Below the pieces are notes generated by a model. That model saw only the letters and a list, made by a program, of their open reading frames with translations, was not told where the DNA came from and ran no database searches. From NCBI GenBank assembly GCA_902729315.2, contig LR746269.1:6898731-6962730 (forward strand): a DNA stretch of 64,000 bases, in the 5' to 3' direction. The stretch is from Spirodela intermedia (Eukaryota > Streptophyta > Magnoliopsida > Alismatales > Araceae). Shown here piece by piece: positions 62,475-64,000 of the stretch; positions within the stretch are counted from its first letter, which is position 1, and each line of letters opens with the position of its first letter. The position numbers and the translations under genes were made by a program.

Positions 62475-63522
62475 TCCAATTCTAGTGATAGATCAAGGGA
62501 GAAAACAGGTTACCAAAAGGGGATCACTAAATTATGATGTGGCAATATTGTGCCTTGCCCTTGTTTTATTTAATCAAATTTCTTCTATGCTACTTGCAGA
62601 TACTCCATAGGCTTTGCTTAGAATCGGGAAGCTGCAAGAAAAATGTCGATTGCATAAGAAGGCATGGTTAGTTCATATTATTTCTGCAACGAGGATACTA
62701 TCCAGTTATCAGCAAGCGCCCTTCTCTATTTGATATGATGAATGCTGTGTTGTACACCAAGTGCATGCAACACCAGTGCTTAATTTTTAAATATTATAAA
62801 AAGGAGTGTCGTTAGTCTTTTGCTTGGCTGATATAATGATGAATTCGAGTTAGCTAGTTTTAAGTCTCATTATTTTCGAATTTAATACGTTTTCATGACA
62901 TATATCCAACAATTGGAGAGTAGCCGGCTTAAGCTCGCCCAACTTGAGGAGGAGATCCAACGGGCTCGCCAATGAGCATGGCTTGGAAAGATATATCTTC
63001 TTTTCAGTCGACATTCTTCCTCTTCATCTTCTTTTTCTCCTTGTCTAGGGCATCTTTAGTTTGGTCTCCGGAGACCTCACTGGTATTACTAGTCAGTTCC
63101 CACTAAGATGTATCTGTCGATTCCCATCATCATTCATGAAGTTGTATCTGTCGATTCTAACTATATACTGATGTCATGCATAGAATCTAAGGCTTATTGA
63201 GCTGGGATGGTAGTGAAGGTCATGTAGAATCACCCCTGATTCTTATTGGATTTATGTAAGATGCATGTTGTAAGAACGAAAATTTATGTATATGCTTGAT
63301 TAACATTGTATGGCTCTAAGGTCGATCCAGAGGAAGCTAATCATGCGATAATTTCTCTCAAAACAATTTTTACTCATCAATAGAGCTCTATGATCATCAA
63401 ATAATGATCTTCCTTTCCTTCTATGGTAAACATGTTTTCTTATAGCAGGAGCTTTGCTATTTGACATGGAATATGCAAGGTGGCTCGAGGAACAAAGCCG
63501 ACAGCAGCTACATCGGATACAA
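62475..63522 (+). pseudogene. TGA-type bZIP transcription factor pseudogene (fragment)
   Basis: Five exon remnants keep the order and spacing of a TGA/HBP-1b bZIP gene. Remnant 1 (62475-62519) reads SNSSDRSREKTGYQK. Remnant 2 (62600-62666, after CTTGCAG) is the basic region, with the pattern RRLAQNREAARKSR disrupted by two single-base insertions and a TAG. Remnant 3 (about 62901-62972) reads QQLESSRLKLAQLEEEIQRA, then RQ and a stop. Remnant 4 (63049-63084, after TTGTCTAG) reads GIFSLVSGDLTG. Remnant 5 (63449-63522, after ATAGCAG) reads GALLFDMEYARWLEEQSRQ and ends at a GTGAGC donor. Donors of remnants 1 and 3 are lost. Retained introns show it is a duplicated copy, not a retrocopy. The rest of the DOG1-like domain is not visible in the window. 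Confidence 0.8.
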
Positions 63523-63943
63523 GTGAGCCAATGGGAGGCCTCTTTCTTATTTCTGTATTCGTATGTTCAAAGTGATCTTGTATTCTTCCCACATTAACAA
63601 ATCACATGTTGTGAGATGACCAGTGTACACCAAGCATGCAGCCCACTGCCATCATCAACCTTAGGCTGTGAGACTATCTACCTGTTTATGTTCATGGGCC
63701 AGTTGGCCTGAAGCTGCTGTCGATCGGAAGTGCCTATGACGGCTCTGTATCAGGAGGTGGTGGGTTCTTCCTCCCTTGCTGTCTGAGTAGCACTTCGTTT
63801 CCTTTTAGGTTTAGCTTCATTACCAGGGGGAAAGGAACGACTGATGTATGCCTTGGAATAATTTCAATAATCTACCTGTTTTTCTATTAATCCACTGTCG
63901 ATGAAGTATCTGGTTCTTAGGTCAGGCATGAGCCTCAATGACC

Positions 63944-63992
<49 letters not shown>

Positions 63993-64000
63993 ATATGTAT
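63523..64000. other. Flank of TGA pseudogene, ends in CT microsatellite
   Basis: No exon recognised. A (CT)22 tract at 63947-63990 ends the window. Confidence 0.5.
63947..63990. repeat. (CT)22 microsatellite at window end
   Basis: Near-pure CT run; GA/CT tracts reappear here after about 11 kb without one. Confidence 0.9.

Noticed and set aside
63600-63840. Further exons of the TGA bZIP copy
   Set aside because: No stretch here resembled the DOG1-like domain of TGA factors when read in three frames.

Overview
This window is nuclear DNA of a flowering plant. The evidence is intron-rich genes with GT-AG splice sites, plant-only families (CIPK, SIP aquaporin, PORR, VQ, TRM, PSRP5, TGA bZIP), chloroplast and mitochondrial targeting leaders, a nuclear tRNA and decayed Ty1/copia elements. 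Very GC-rich first exons and dense GA/CT microsatellites in UTRs and introns would fit a non-grass monocot or a magnoliid, but the species cannot be fixed from this sequence.

The first 50 kb is a compact housekeeping region. In order it holds: a GNAT acetyltransferase (-, 0.57-5 kb); PSRP5, a chloroplast 50S protein (-, 7.0-8.7); tRNA-Arg(ACG) (+, 8.8); a p23 HSP90 co-chaperone (+, 9.2-10.3); an intronless PORR-domain protein (-, 10.6-12.0); an FMC1-like mitochondrial LYR protein with a 3-kb intron (-, 12.3-15.6); a SIP2-type aquaporin (+, 16.9-18.9); CSN2 of the COP9 signalosome (+, 20.0-26.1); a CIPK3/26-type calcium-sensor kinase (+, 27.4-31.3); an FSH-family serine hydrolase with an odd repetitive tail (-, 31.8-33.5); the E2 enzyme UBC22 (+, 34.5-38.9); calmodulin (-, 40.0-43.0); a small TRM/LONGIFOLIA-type protein (-, 43.8-45.2); and a SIB1-like VQ protein (-, 47.6-48.0). 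For most of these, exon phases and final protein length were checked by hand and agree with the family.

Near 50.2-50.7 kb there is a promoter-like block (TGGGCY elements, AAACCCTA telobox) and a probable first exon, but no continuation was found. After that the base composition becomes AT-rich. Kilobases 53-58 hold two badly decayed copia elements (gag, zinc knuckle, RT and RNase H relics, then integrase, RT and RNase H relics and a polypurine tract) separated by a 250-bp GC-rich islet. A foldback element of about 550 bp follows at 58.6-59.2 kb. The last 1.5 kb holds a TGA-type bZIP pseudogene that has kept its intron positions.

The genes do not form one pathway; this is an ordinary plant gene neighbourhood. 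I found no convincing new biological system. The most unusual structures are the decoy 3' splice-site array in a CSN2 intron, the microsatellite-built intron and repeated tail of the FSH gene, the orphan promoter, the foldback element and the TGA pseudogene.
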